Assembly (NCBI RefSeq): GCF_020907985.1
Contig: NZ_JAJJPA010000036.1
Coordinates: 1-64,000, forward strand
Length of the DNA: 64,000 nt
Direction of reading: 5' to 3'
Source: Kitasatospora humi
GTDB taxonomy: Bacteria; Actinomycetota; Actinomycetes; Streptomycetales; Streptomycetaceae
The number at the start of each line of letters is the position of its first letter. Position 1 is the stretch's first letter. A program made the translations under genes and the position numbers. This document shows positions 1 through 7,639 of this stretch, one piece after another. A model generated the notes under the pieces. That model was given only the letters and a program-made list of their open reading frames with translations. It did no database searches and was not told where the DNA came from.

Positions 1-180
1 GGCCGCCGCTTCCTGCACCGTGGCGTACGGTGCGAGCTTGCGCAGCGACTCGATGTTCTTCAGCAGATCCTCACGGGTCTCGTGCGCGTCACCGACCACG
101 ACCACTGACCCGTTGCTCGCCTTGAGCCGGAACCGGTGCATGCCGCTCTCGTCGGTGAACAGCTCGAACTTGCCTGCCAT
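1..180 (-). CDS. DUF1508 (YegP/UPF0339) family protein, C-terminus beyond window
   Basis: The gene starts at the ATG on complement 178-180 and runs off the left edge, so only 60 residues are visible. It begins MAGKFELFTDESGMHRFRLK and continues with NGSVVVVGDAHETREDLLKNIESLRKLAP-type sequence. This matches the DUF1508 repeat fold (YegP family), which carries the pattern F.l..d..g.yrfrLkA.NG.vi..S..Y.....c...I.slr. Family members are small soluble proteins of unknown biochemical role, sometimes linked to stress. A possible RBS (GAAAGG) lies about 10 bases upstream. The family call is confident; the function is not known. Confidence 0.85.
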   Translation of the reverse strand, partial: MAGKFELFTDESGMHRFRLKASNGSVVVVGDAHETREDLLKNIESLRKLAPYATVQEAAA

Positions 181-630
181 GGGAGTTGACGCCTTTCGTC
201 GAAGTGGCCCCCACGTTGGAAAGGTACGGTCAAACCTCGTGGGACGCAGACCAGTTGACCCAGTCGGGTGGTGACTGTCCGAGGCGCGCGGCGGGTGCCG
301 CTGAACCTCTGCGGAGGGGGCCCTGGGTCCCCGGTGAACAATCGGTGCCCCACCGGCAGTCGGCGCCGCCGGCGCGCGCGGGGCAGGGCGCAGCCCGCTG
401 ATCGCCTCCGGGAGCATGCCGGGTGTTAGAGGCCGGTTGTACGGCACGGGCAGGCCGCATAGCGCATGTCGGCGGGCGACACGCCGCAGGCCGTTCGTGT
501 GCACCCGGATGGCTCGCCCCCGAGCGCAGCCGCCTTCCCGGCGCCGGGTCGCTGCTGGTGACCTGGAGGGCGGTAGGCCGCCGACCCCGACGGGTCGGCG
601 GGTTCGGCACCGTGGTCGTGGGAGGCACGG
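181..630. other. Intergenic region with no supported gene
   Basis: This 450-base stretch separates the DUF1508 gene from the SulP gene. Open frames exist on both strands, but their translations are low-complexity Arg/Pro/Gly-rich strings with no recognisable motif. No tRNA-like or strong hairpin structure was seen. The RBS of the downstream gene (GGGAGG, about 619-624) is at its right end. Confidence 0.6.
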
Positions 631-2010
631 GTGGACGATCTCGACGCTCAGCGGATCGCGGGGGGCGGCGCAAGCATTCCCATGGCGAGGGCCGCTGCCG
701 ACCCGGCGGCAACCGATCCGGTCCAGCCCGCCACCGGTGGGCACAGGCGGTGGCCCGGGCTGAGCCCGGTGGATGTGGTGGCCGGGTTGATCACGGCGTT
801 GTTCAGCGTGCCGGAGGGGATGGCGTACGCGGCGATGGCGGGCTTCCCCCCGGGTTCGGGGCTGTACACCGGAGTGTGGCCGGCGGTGGTGGGCTCGCTG
901 CTCGCCCGGACACCGCTCATGGTCACCACACTGACCAGCGCCATCGCCCTCACCTCGCGCGGAGCGCTGCGACAGGCCCGGCTGGATCCGGCGCTGCCGG
1001 GCAACGTCGCGGCGTTGACGCTGCTGGTCGCCCTCGCCATGGTGCTCTTCGCCCTGCTGCGCCTGGGCTCGCTCCTGCGGCTGGTGTCGGCCGGGGCGAT
1101 GACCGGGTTCACGATGGGCATCGCGCTCCAGATCATCACCGGAGCCCTGCACGACGCGACCGGCTTCCGGGCCCACCACCACAACCGACTGCTCCGCGTG
1201 CTGGTGTGGGCCGCGCATCCGGGCGCCTGGTCGATGGCGGCCGCCGCGGTGGCGGTGCTGACCATCGCGATCTGGGCATTGGCCCACGCCCTGCCGGGGG
1301 CGCACTCGCCGGCGGTGCTGGTCGCGCTGGTGGCCACCACCGCACTGGTGCACGCCTGTGGGGTGGCCGTGCCGCTGGCCGGCTCGCTCGGCCGGATCCC
1401 GGACGGCCTCCCGCCGTTGACGGTGCCCGCCTGGCATGCGATGCCGGGCCTGGTGGGTGGGGCCTGCTCGGTGGCGCTGGTCGCGCTCGCCCAGGCTGCC
1501 GGGATCGCCCCCGGTGGTCCGTCCGCGCCGGGCGGGCCCGCGGCGGGCCGAGCGCGGGACATGCTCGCCCAGGCTGCGGCGAACGCGGTCGGCGCGTTCT
1601 GCCATGCGCTGCCGGCCGGCGGCTCGCTCTCCCGCACCGCGGTGTCCATCAGTGCGGGGGCCCGTACCCGCTGGGCCGGGGTGGCGTCCGGCGGTGTGCT
1701 GGCGCTGCTGCTCTGCGGGCTGGGGGACGGGGTGGGGCTGATTCCGCTGCCGGCCATCGGGGCCTTGCTGATCGTCATCGGGGTCAAGCTGATCGTCGGA
1801 CGGGCGCCGGAGATCCGTGCGGCCTGGCGGGAGGGTGCCGGCGAGCGGGCCGTGATGGTCGTCACCTTCCTGGCAGCCACCCAATGGCCGCTGCAGTACG
1901 TGCTGCTGCCGGGCCTGCTGCTGGGCCTGGCACGACTCGTCGCCGTCCGCCGAACCGCCGCGCGTGGCGACGCCGCACCGACGTCGGCGGCAGGGTCGTC
2001 GGTGCCGTGA
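631..2010 (+). CDS. SulP (SLC26) family anion transporter without STAS domain
   Basis: This is a predicted integral membrane anion permease of 459 residues. The N-terminal core VPEGMAYAAMAGFPPGSGLY (about residues 55-80) is the SulP signature P.g.aYa.laG.pP..GLY, and many hydrophobic helices follow. GTG at 631 was chosen because GGGAGG lies about 6 bases upstream; ATG 682 is an alternative. Canonical SulP proteins have a cytoplasmic STAS domain after about residue 420. Here the protein stops shortly after the last membrane helix with a short basic, Ala/Ser-rich tail, so STAS is absent. The substrate (sulfate, bicarbonate or another anion) cannot be inferred. The gene is transcribed alone. Confidence 0.85.
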   Translation: MDDLDAQRIAGGGASIPMARAAADPAATDPVQPATGGHRRWPGLSPVDVVAGLITALFSVPEGMAYAAMAGFPPGSGLYTGVWPAVVGSLLARTPLMVTTLTSAIALTSRGALRQARLDPALPGNVAALTLLVALAMVLFALLRLGSLLRLVSAGAMTGFTMGIALQIITGALHDATGFRAHHHNRLLRVLVWAAHPGAWSMAAAAVAVLTIAIWALAHALPGAHSPAVLVALVATTALVHACGVAVPLAGSLGRIPDGLPPLTVPAWHAMPGLVGGACSVALVALAQAAGIAPGGPSAPGGPAAGRARDMLAQAAANAVGAFCHALPAGGSLSRTAVSISAGARTRWAGVASGGVLALLLCGLGDGVGLIPLPAIGALLIVIGVKLIVGRAPEIRAAWREGAGERAVMVVTFLAATQWPLQYVLLPGLLLGLARLVAVRRTAARGDAAPTSAAGSSVP

Positions 2011-2355
2011 AGCGAGTGGTCGGGCGGCGACGGTCGGCAGGGCATACCTGGCGACTGCCCGGTGACGGTGGTGCGCGGCGGCCCGCCGTGGGACGGGTCC
2101 GTCAACGTCGGGGTGGGCCAGCCCGGGGAGCACCGGACGGCACTGTGATGCTCGCGCCGGTGGAAGGCAGGCGGCGGCAGGCAGGCGGCGGGCGGGAGAT
2201 GGCGGGCGGCGGGCTGGGCGCTGCCCGCGCTGCCTGTGGTACCGCCTGCGGCCTGGCGCTAATGTTCCGATAAAATTGCCAGCGGTGTGCCGGGAAGCCT
2301 GGTCGGCTCGGGGGGCGACTGCGGCATTCGCGCAGCAGTGACCCCGGTTCTTGTG
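2011..2355. other. Intergenic region with likely promoter and G-rich run
   Basis: No convincing gene is present. A G-rich tract with at least four GGG runs lies at 2190-2218. An AT-rich hexamer TAAAAT at 2271-2276 is unusual in this GC background and is a good -10 candidate for the downstream antiporter. Confidence 0.5.
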
Positions 2356-3918
2356 ATGGAGTTGCTTCCGCAGATGCGCGCCGTGGGGATCGTTCTCTTC
2401 CTGGTGGTTCTGGCCACTGTCGTGGCCACCTTCGCCCGGCGCTGGCGGGTTCCCGCCCCGTCGTTGCTGGTGTTGGCCGGGATCGGGGTGGCGCTGATAC
2501 CCGGCGTGCCGGCGTTGCACGTACCGCCGCAGGCGATCGCCCTGGTGGTGCTGCCGCCGCTGCTGTACGCGTCGGCGGAGGAGTTGTCGCTGCGCGATCT
2601 AAGGGTGGTCTGGCGGCCGGTCACGATCCTGGCGTTCGGGCTGGTCTTCGCCTCCGCGGCGGCGGTCGGGTTCGCGGCGGTCGCGCTGACCGGGCTGCCG
2701 CCGGCGATGGCGTTCGTCCTGGGGGCGGTGCTGGCGAGCACCGATCCGGTGGCGGTGTCGGCGCTGGGACGGCGTCTGGCGCTGCCGGGGCGAGTGCAGG
2801 TGCTGGTGCAGGCGGAGAGCCTGTTCAACGACGCGACCTCGCTGGTGCTGTTCAAGGTCGGCATCGGGATCGCGGTGGCGGCCGGTGGGTCGGTGAGCCT
2901 GGTGTCGGCGGGCGGGGAGTTCCTGCTGCTCGGCGGTGGCGGGAGCCTCGTCGGGGCGGCGGTGGCGGGGGTGGTGTGGCTGATCCGGCGCCGTACCACC
3001 GATCCGGTGCTGGAGACGGTGATCGCGCTGGTGACGCCATACGCGGCGTACGTGCTGGCGGAGTCGGCGCACACCTCCGGGATCACCTCGGTGGTGGTCG
3101 CGGGTGTGCTGCTGGGCCGTTCGGGGCACCGGCTCAGTGACGCGCACATCCGGTTGCAGGTGCAGGCGGTGTACGCCGTGGTGGTGTTCCTGCTGGAGAG
3201 CGTGGTGTTCGCCATCGTGGGGCTTGAGCTGCCGGCGCTGGTGCGCGGGCTGCCGAAGGGCAGCGGCTGGTGGCCGTTGCAGGCGCTGGCGCTGGCCGGG
3301 GTGCTGATCGCGGTGCGGGTGGTGTGGACGCTGCCGTTGACGAGGGCGGTCAAGCCGAGCCGGGGGCGGTTGTCCTGGCGGGTGGCCGGGGTGGTGACCT
3401 GGGCGGGTACTCGGGGTGTGATGCCGTTGGCCGCCGCGTTGTCGATCCCGCTGGCCGCCGGCGGTGGCGGGGCGTTGGCCGGGCGTGCGCTGGTGCTGGT
3501 GCTGACCACGGCGGTGGTGGTGTTCACGCTGGTGGTGCAGGGGCTGACGCTGGCCGGGGTGGTCAACCGCTCCGGGCTGGCCCTGGAGCCGGAGCACACC
3601 GCGCGGGAGGAGGACGGGGCCCGGGACGCCCTGAACCGCGCCGCACTGGACCATGTCGAGCACCTTTCCGACCTGGAGGCCTTGCCGCCGGTGGCGATCG
3701 ACCGGGTCCGGCGCGGCCTTGAGGCCCGGCTGGACCGCACCGAGGACGAGGGCGGTGCGACTGCCGACGACTCCTACCGGAGCCTGCGGCACGAGGTGAT
3801 CGCCGTCCAGAACAGCGAGCTGCACCGCCTCTACGAGGAGCACCTGATCAGCGACACCACCCGGCGCCGGCTCCAGCACGACCTGGACCGGGAGGAAGCC
3901 GCCCTCGGCAAGCGCTGA
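2356..3918 (+). CDS. CPA1 family Na+/H+ antiporter (NhaP-like)
   Basis: This is a predicted monovalent cation/proton antiporter of about 520 residues in the cytoplasmic membrane. The Na+/H+ exchanger motifs are clear: LASTDPVAVSALGRRL in the middle of the membrane domain and QAESLFNDATSLVLFKVG just after it. These hold the Asp residues used for ion exchange in CPA1 proteins. About 12 hydrophobic segments are followed by a hydrophilic, charged cytoplasmic tail of about 110 residues (AREEDGARDALNRAALDHVE onwards). The start is uncertain: ATG 2356 sits just before the first helix, GTG 2353 and ATG 2374 are alternatives, and an in-frame GTG at 2287 would add 23 unlikely residues. The likely promoter is the TAAAAT at 2271-2276. 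Confidence 0.9.
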   Translation: MELLPQMRAVGIVLFLVVLATVVATFARRWRVPAPSLLVLAGIGVALIPGVPALHVPPQAIALVVLPPLLYASAEELSLRDLRVVWRPVTILAFGLVFASAAAVGFAAVALTGLPPAMAFVLGAVLASTDPVAVSALGRRLALPGRVQVLVQAESLFNDATSLVLFKVGIGIAVAAGGSVSLVSAGGEFLLLGGGGSLVGAAVAGVVWLIRRRTTDPVLETVIALVTPYAAYVLAESAHTSGITSVVVAGVLLGRSGHRLSDAHIRLQVQAVYAVVVFLLESVVFAIVGLELPALVRGLPKGSGWWPLQALALAGVLIAVRVVWTLPLTRAVKPSRGRLSWRVAGVVTWAGTRGVMPLAAALSIPLAAGGGGALAGRALVLVLTTAVVVFTLVVQGLTLAGVVNRSGLALEPEHTAREEDGARDALNRAALDHVEHLSDLEALPPVAIDRVRRGLEARLDRTEDEGGATADDSYRSLRHEVIAVQNSELHRLYEEHLISDTTRRRLQHDLDREEAALGKR

Positions 3919-4354
3919 GCGAGTACGCCCGCACGCTCCGGCCGGCAACTGCCTGCGAGCTCGCCGCCGGGGTGGTCGTGGCGCTGCGGTTCCTGGAGCA
4001 GCCGTCCGCTGCGCCACCCGGCACTCGGCCCGATCCCATCCGCCGGAGGCAGCAGGCTCCGATCTCAGCTCTGGTGCGTGCACGAGGTGGTGCCGAGCTG
4101 CCAAGGCGATCCGGGACTACCGCTGACTGCCCGTCAACTGGCAATCGCCGTCGGCATCTTGTCATGACATAGGGGCTTGATTACCGTACCTACTCGTGCC
4201 AGCTGACGCGAAGTCCGAGCAGCGACCCGTCAGCTGAAGCAGAACGACCCGCCCCACGCATCCTCGCGCAGCCACTTCGCCATGCCCGTGCGCACTCATG
4301 CCGATCCCGCTCCTGGAGGGCGGTGTCGGCGCGCCCCGATGGAAAGGCAGTGCT
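3919..4354. other. Intergenic region with no supported gene
   Basis: These 436 bases lie between the antiporter and the secreted peptidase. A short palindrome TGTCATGACA occurs near 4160-4170 and may be regulatory. A 66-codon frame at 3972-4172 has no recognisable features and is not accepted. The RBS for the peptidase (GGAAAGG, 4341-4347) is at the right end. Confidence 0.5.
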
Positions 4355-5992
4355 TTGGTCGTCCACCGCACCCCAAGCGCCCCGCCCCGCGCCCGCACGC
4401 TGGTCACCGCCCTGTGCACCGCCGGGCTGCTGGCCGGGGGGCTCTCGCTGGCCGCACCCGCCAACGCGGCGAGCGCCGCACCGACCGCCGCCCCCGCCAC
4501 CGAGCGGGCCTGCGCCGCGCCGACCAGGCCCGGCATGATGGCCTGTCAGGCCCTGCGGCGCACCGACGTCACCCAGCCGCAGGCGCTGCGCCTGCACGCC
4601 GTCTCCCCGCAGGCCACCCCGGCCGGCTACGGACCGGCCGACCTGCTCAGCGCCTACACCCTGCCGGGCGGCGGCGGGGCCGGCGCGACCGTGGCCATCG
4701 TGGACGCCTACGACGACCCGAACGCCGAGGCGGACCTGGCCACCTACCGGGCGCAGTACGGCCTGCCCGCCTGCACCTCGGGCAACGGCTGCTTCCGCAA
4801 GATCGACGAGAACGACGGCACCAACTACCCGGTCGGCAACACCGGTTGGGGCGCGGAGATATCGCTCGACCTCGACATGGTCTCAGCGATCGCGCCCAAT
4901 GCCCACATCCTGCTGGTCGAGGCCACCACCGCGAGCATCAACGACCTGGGCACCTCGGTCGACCAGGCCGTGCTGCAGGGCGCCGGGTACGTCTCCAACA
5001 GCTACGGCGGCGGCGAGTCCAATGCCGAAACCGCCTGGGACCTCGCCTACTACAAGCACCCCGGGGTCGCGATCACAGTCTCGGCCGGTGACGCCGGCTA
5101 CGGCGTGGAGTACCCCGCGGCCTCGCCCTACGTCACCGCGGTCGGTGGCACCTCGCTCAGTCGCGCCTCCAACGCCCGGGGTTGGACCGAGTCCGCCTGG
5201 AGCGGCTCCGGCTCCGGCTGCTCGGCCTACGAGAGCAAGCCGGCCTGGCAGACCGACAGCGGCTGTTCCCGCCGGACCGTCGCGGACGTTTCCGCGGTCG
5301 CCGACCCGGCCACCGGCGTGGCCGTCTACGACAGCTACGGCAACGCCGGCTGGACCGTCTACGGCGGCACCAGCGTCGCCGCGCCGATCATCGCGGGCGT
5401 CTACGCGGACGCCGGCACCCCGGGAGCCGGCAGCTACCCGGCCTCCTACCCCTACGCCCGAAGCTACGCGCTGTACGACGTGACCGGCGGCAGCAACGGG
5501 ACCTGCTCGCCGGCCTACCTGTGCTCCGGCGCCGCCGGCTACGACGGGCCGACCGGTCTGGGCACGCCGAACATGACCAACGGCTTCACCAATGCCCCGC
5601 AGCGGGTGATCAGCTTGCGGGCGCACGCCGACAACGACTACGTGACTGCCGAGAACGCGGGCGCCTCGCCGTTGATCGCCAACCGGACCGCGATCGGCCT
5701 GTGGGAGCAGTTCGACCTGATCACACTGGGCGGCGGGAACATCGCCCTGCGCGCCCACGCCGACAACCGCTACGTGACGGCGGAGAACGCGGGCGCGTCG
5801 CCGCTGATCGCCAACCGGACCGCGATCGGCCCGTGGGAGACCTTCCAGCTGATCGGCAACGCGGACGGCAGCGTGAGCTTCCTCGCCGCCGCGAACAACG
5901 ACTACGTGACCGCGGAGAACGCGGGCGCCTCCTCGCTGATCGCCAACCGCACCGCGATCGGCCCGTGGGAGGAATTCGACCTGATCGGCTGA
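4355..5992 (+). CDS. Secreted S53 (sedolisin) peptidase with C-terminal fascin-like beta-trefoil
   Basis: This is a predicted secreted acid serine-carboxyl endopeptidase of 545 residues. TTG 4355 is chosen as the start because GGAAAGG lies 7 bases upstream and it yields a clean signal peptide (RTPSAPPRARTLVTALCTAG, hydrophobic core, cleavage near APANA-AS). The mature region carries the segment MMACQALRRTDV common in actinobacterial S53 proteins. The Glu/Asp pair is in WGAEISLDLDM (E168, D172), the oxyanion-hole Asp region is SAGDAGYG, and the nucleophile is in GGTSVAAP (S340). No long inhibitory pro-domain is present. Residues about 419-545 are three 44-residue repeats (each with YVTAENAGAS.LIANRTAIG.WE.F.LI) that should form one beta-trefoil, probably a carbohydrate-binding module. 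It is monocistronic and followed by a strong hairpin. Confidence 0.92.
   Translation: MVVHRTPSAPPRARTLVTALCTAGLLAGGLSLAAPANAASAAPTAAPATERACAAPTRPGMMACQALRRTDVTQPQALRLHAVSPQATPAGYGPADLLSAYTLPGGGGAGATVAIVDAYDDPNAEADLATYRAQYGLPACTSGNGCFRKIDENDGTNYPVGNTGWGAEISLDLDMVSAIAPNAHILLVEATTASINDLGTSVDQAVLQGAGYVSNSYGGGESNAETAWDLAYYKHPGVAITVSAGDAGYGVEYPAASPYVTAVGGTSLSRASNARGWTESAWSGSGSGCSAYESKPAWQTDSGCSRRTVADVSAVADPATGVAVYDSYGNAGWTVYGGTSVAAPIIAGVYADAGTPGAGSYPASYPYARSYALYDVTGGSNGTCSPAYLCSGAAGYDGPTGLGTPNMTNGFTNAPQRVISLRAHADNDYVTAENAGASPLIANRTAIGLWEQFDLITLGGGNIALRAHADNRYVTAENAGASPLIANRTAIGPWETFQLIGNADGSVSFLAAANNDYVTAENAGASSLIANRTAIGPWEEFDLIG
5609..5989 (+). repeat. Three 132-bp repeats encoding beta-trefoil lobes
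   Basis: Units start at 5609, 5741 and 5873, exactly 132 bases (44 codons) apart, and the third is slightly shortened at the stop. Each encodes the core YVTAENAGAS and ANRTAIG. High identity at the DNA level between lobes suggests recent duplication or ongoing homogenisation. Confidence 0.85.
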
Positions 5993-6073
5993 GCGCGAGC
6001 GGAACGGGGACGGCCCGGAGCACCCGAGCCCCGGAACCGCGGATCGGTCGAGCACGAATGCCGCGCCCGAAAC

Positions 6074-6105
6074 GGGCCCGCCCCCGATCCGCCGGGGGCG
6101 GGCCC
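6074..6105. terminator. Bidirectional hairpin terminator
   Basis: A perfect 12-bp inverted repeat (GGGCCCGCCCCC at 6074-6085, complement at 6094-6105) has an 8-base loop. It lies between the convergent S53 peptidase and methyltransferase genes and could terminate both. Confidence 0.8.
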
Positions 6106-6128
6106 CGCTCAGGCCCTCACAGATCTCC

Positions 6129-6164
6129 CTCTCAGGTGGTGGCGAGCTCTCAGGTGGTGGCGAG
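6129..6164. repeat. 18-bp tandem duplication spanning the methyltransferase stop
   Basis: The unit CTCTCAGGTGGTGGCGAG occurs twice in direct tandem. The right copy contains the real TGA stop on the minus strand; the left copy repeats the final codons and the stop (L/A-T-T-stop) immediately downstream. Confidence 0.9.
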
Positions 6165-7010
6165 CAGGAACTCCTCCGCGTTGGTGGTGCGCAGGCCGTC
6201 GCCCCGGCCGGCGAAGTAGCGCTCGTTCAGGACGTCCGCCGAGATGTGCCGGGCGTCGCGGAACCCTGCTGCCAGGGCCAGTTCGAGCAGGCGGTCCGGG
6301 CTGAAGAAGCTGAGGAACGGGGTGTCGCCGGCCCGGGCCCGTTCCTCGACCATCAGCCGCCCGGGCCGCTGCGCGGCTTCGAGCAGCTCCAGGGGCGGCT
6401 GGAAGGTCATCGCGAACGCCGACTCCGGGGCGAGCTTGGCGAGTTGGCGGATGGTCGCGGTGTTGGCGGCCTCGGTGAGGTACACACTGACGCCGGTCGA
6501 GGCCACCACGGCGGGTCGGCCCGGGTCGAAGCCGGCCGCGACGAGCTGCGCCCACCAGGCGTGTTCGGACTCGAAGTCGCTGGGCACGAAGACCAGGTTC
6601 TCCGGGGTGCCGAGCCCGAGGTCGAGCAGCCGGCGGCGCTTCCACTCCTGGGTCGCCGGGCGGTCCACCTCGAACACCCTCAGCCGGGCGGCGAGTTCGG
6701 GGTGCCGCGGGGCGAAGGTGTCCAGGCCGGCGCCGAGGACCACGAACTGGGCGGTGCCGCGCCGGGCCCGCTCGATCACCAGGTCGTCGACGAACCGGGC
6801 CCGGGCGACGATGCCGGCGCGGTAGGTGCGGGTGCCGGCCACGTCCATGTCGGGCCGGGCCCGCCAGTCGGGCGGCGGGTCGGCCAGGCGCAGGCCGATC
6901 TCGTCGGTCAGGACGTGCGGCGGCGGGTCGGCTTCGGTGTGCAGGGCGCGCCAGAGGGCGACCCGCACGGCGGTGTGGTCGGGGACGGCGGGGGAGTGGT
7001 CGGTCACCAT
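6150..7010 (-). CDS. Class I SAM-dependent methyltransferase (TIGR00027/LCMT-like family)
   Basis: This predicted S-adenosylmethionine-dependent methyltransferase has 286 residues. RARFVDDLVIERARRGTAQF followed by VVLGAGLDTFAPR is the signature of the TIGR00027 group related to leucine carboxyl methyltransferases, in which the GAGLDT loop binds SAM. VFEVDRPATQEWKRRRL is the acidic strand-2 region. The start ATG at 7008-7010 lies 8 bases after the stop of the VOC gene. It is thus the third gene of an RHH regulator/VOC/methyltransferase operon. The substrate is unknown. An 18-bp tandem duplication covers its stop codon. Confidence 0.88.
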   Translation of the reverse strand: MVTDHSPAVPDHTAVRVALWRALHTEADPPPHVLTDEIGLRLADPPPDWRARPDMDVAGTRTYRAGIVARARFVDDLVIERARRGTAQFVVLGAGLDTFAPRHPELAARLRVFEVDRPATQEWKRRRLLDLGLGTPENLVFVPSDFESEHAWWAQLVAAGFDPGRPAVVASTGVSVYLTEAANTATIRQLAKLAPESAFAMTFQPPLELLEAAQRPGRLMVEERARAGDTPFLSFFSPDRLLELALAAGFRDARHISADVLNERYFAGRGDGLRTTNAEEFLLATT

Positions 7011-7018
7011 GGCCCCGC

Positions 7019-7363
7019 TCACTCGGCCGCGGGCGCCTGGAGGAGCCACAGGTGGCCGTCCGGGTCGCGCACGGTCGCCTCCCTGGTGCCGTAGTGGGTG
7101 TCCTCGAAGGGGGAGAGCAGCTCCAGGTCCGGGTTGGCGTGGACCTGCTGCTCCGAGACGACCTGGAGGACGAGCTGGGAGCCGGTCGCCTGGTCCTCGG
7201 GGACTTCGGCGATGAAGACGGCGGGGGACTCCCCGTTGCGGAACTGGCCGGAGTTGTGGCCGGTCTCGAACTCCAGCTGGTAGCCCAGGTTCTGGAAGAA
7301 GCGGGCGGCCTTGCCCCAGTTGTGGGTCTTCACGAAGAGCGCGCTGATGCCGTTGGTGGTCAC
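7019..7363 (-). CDS. VOC (glyoxalase/bleomycin-resistance) family protein
   Basis: This is a small cytoplasmic vicinal-oxygen-chelate fold protein of 114 residues. ISALFVKTHNWGKAARFFQN and LGYQLEFETGHNS form the first beta-alpha-beta unit, and TREATVRDPDGHLWLLQAP is the typical C-terminal strand pair. GTG at 7361-7363 overlaps the stop of the upstream RHH gene as GTGA, with AGGAG about 6 bases before it, so translation is coupled. VOC proteins act as isomerases, dioxygenases or drug-binding resistance proteins; this one cannot be assigned. Co-transcription with a regulator and a methyltransferase suggests a small detoxification or modification unit. Confidence 0.88.
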   Translation of the reverse strand: MTTNGISALFVKTHNWGKAARFFQNLGYQLEFETGHNSGQFRNGESPAVFIAEVPEDQATGSQLVLQVVSEQQVHANPDLELLSPFEDTHYGTREATVRDPDGHLWLLQAPAAE

Positions 7364-7545
7364 TTCGTCTCCTGATCGTTGCCGAGGCGCGGTGCTTCGG
7401 TGGTGTCGCCGTCGAGGTAGGACCGCAGCGCGTCGGCCACCAGGGCCGACAGCGATGAGCCGGTTTCGACGGCGCGCATTTTGACCTGCTTGATCAAGCT
7501 GACCGGCAGGTAGACGTTGAACTGCTTCACTTCCTCGTCAGGCAC
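7360..7545 (-). CDS. Ribbon-helix-helix (CopG/Arc type) transcriptional regulator
   Basis: This is a 61-residue protein. KQFNVYLPVSLIKQVKMRAV is the RHH beta-strand plus helix A, and GSSLSALVADALRSYLDG is the turn and helix B, so it should bind DNA as a dimer through the paired beta strands. It starts at GTG 7543-7545 with no Shine-Dalgarno. A TAGCAT -10-like hexamer ends 6 bases before the GTG, which suggests a leaderless mRNA. Three CTAG motifs at 8-base spacing overlap this promoter, a typical RHH operator arrangement, so autoregulation is likely. It is the first gene of the operon with the VOC and methyltransferase genes. No toxin-like partner is present, so an antitoxin role is unlikely. 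Confidence 0.87.
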   Translation of the reverse strand: MPDEEVKQFNVYLPVSLIKQVKMRAVETGSSLSALVADALRSYLDGDTTEAPRLGNDQETK

Positions 7546-7551
7546 ACTGCG

Positions 7552-7574
7552 ATGCTAGCAAACTAGCTTCCTAG
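7552..7574 (-). promoter_or_regulatory. Promoter with three CTAG direct repeats, likely RHH operator
   Basis: CTAG occurs at 7555, 7563 and 7571, at exact 8-bp spacing. CTAG is rare in GC-rich genomes, so three in register is notable. On the minus strand TAGCAT (7557 to 7552) can act as the -10 element for the leaderless RHH gene. Confidence 0.6.
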
Positions 7575-7639
7575 CCGGTAGCCCGCGATCGGGCAGGTGG
7601 GTGCTCACGTGCGGGCGGCCCCAGCCGAGGGAGCGCGGT

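Noticed and set aside
2190..2218. G-quadruplex as a special regulatory element
   Set aside because: GGG runs are frequent by composition in such DNA, and nothing ties this one to a gene's control.
423..2273. Long Gly/Arg/Ala-rich open frame of 616 codons over the SulP gene
   Set aside because: It is a shifted frame of the SulP coding region, low-complexity and without motifs. Long spurious frames are normal at this GC content.
7360..7545. RHH protein as an antitoxin
   Set aside because: The coupled downstream gene is a VOC protein, not a toxin of ParE, MazF or RelE type.
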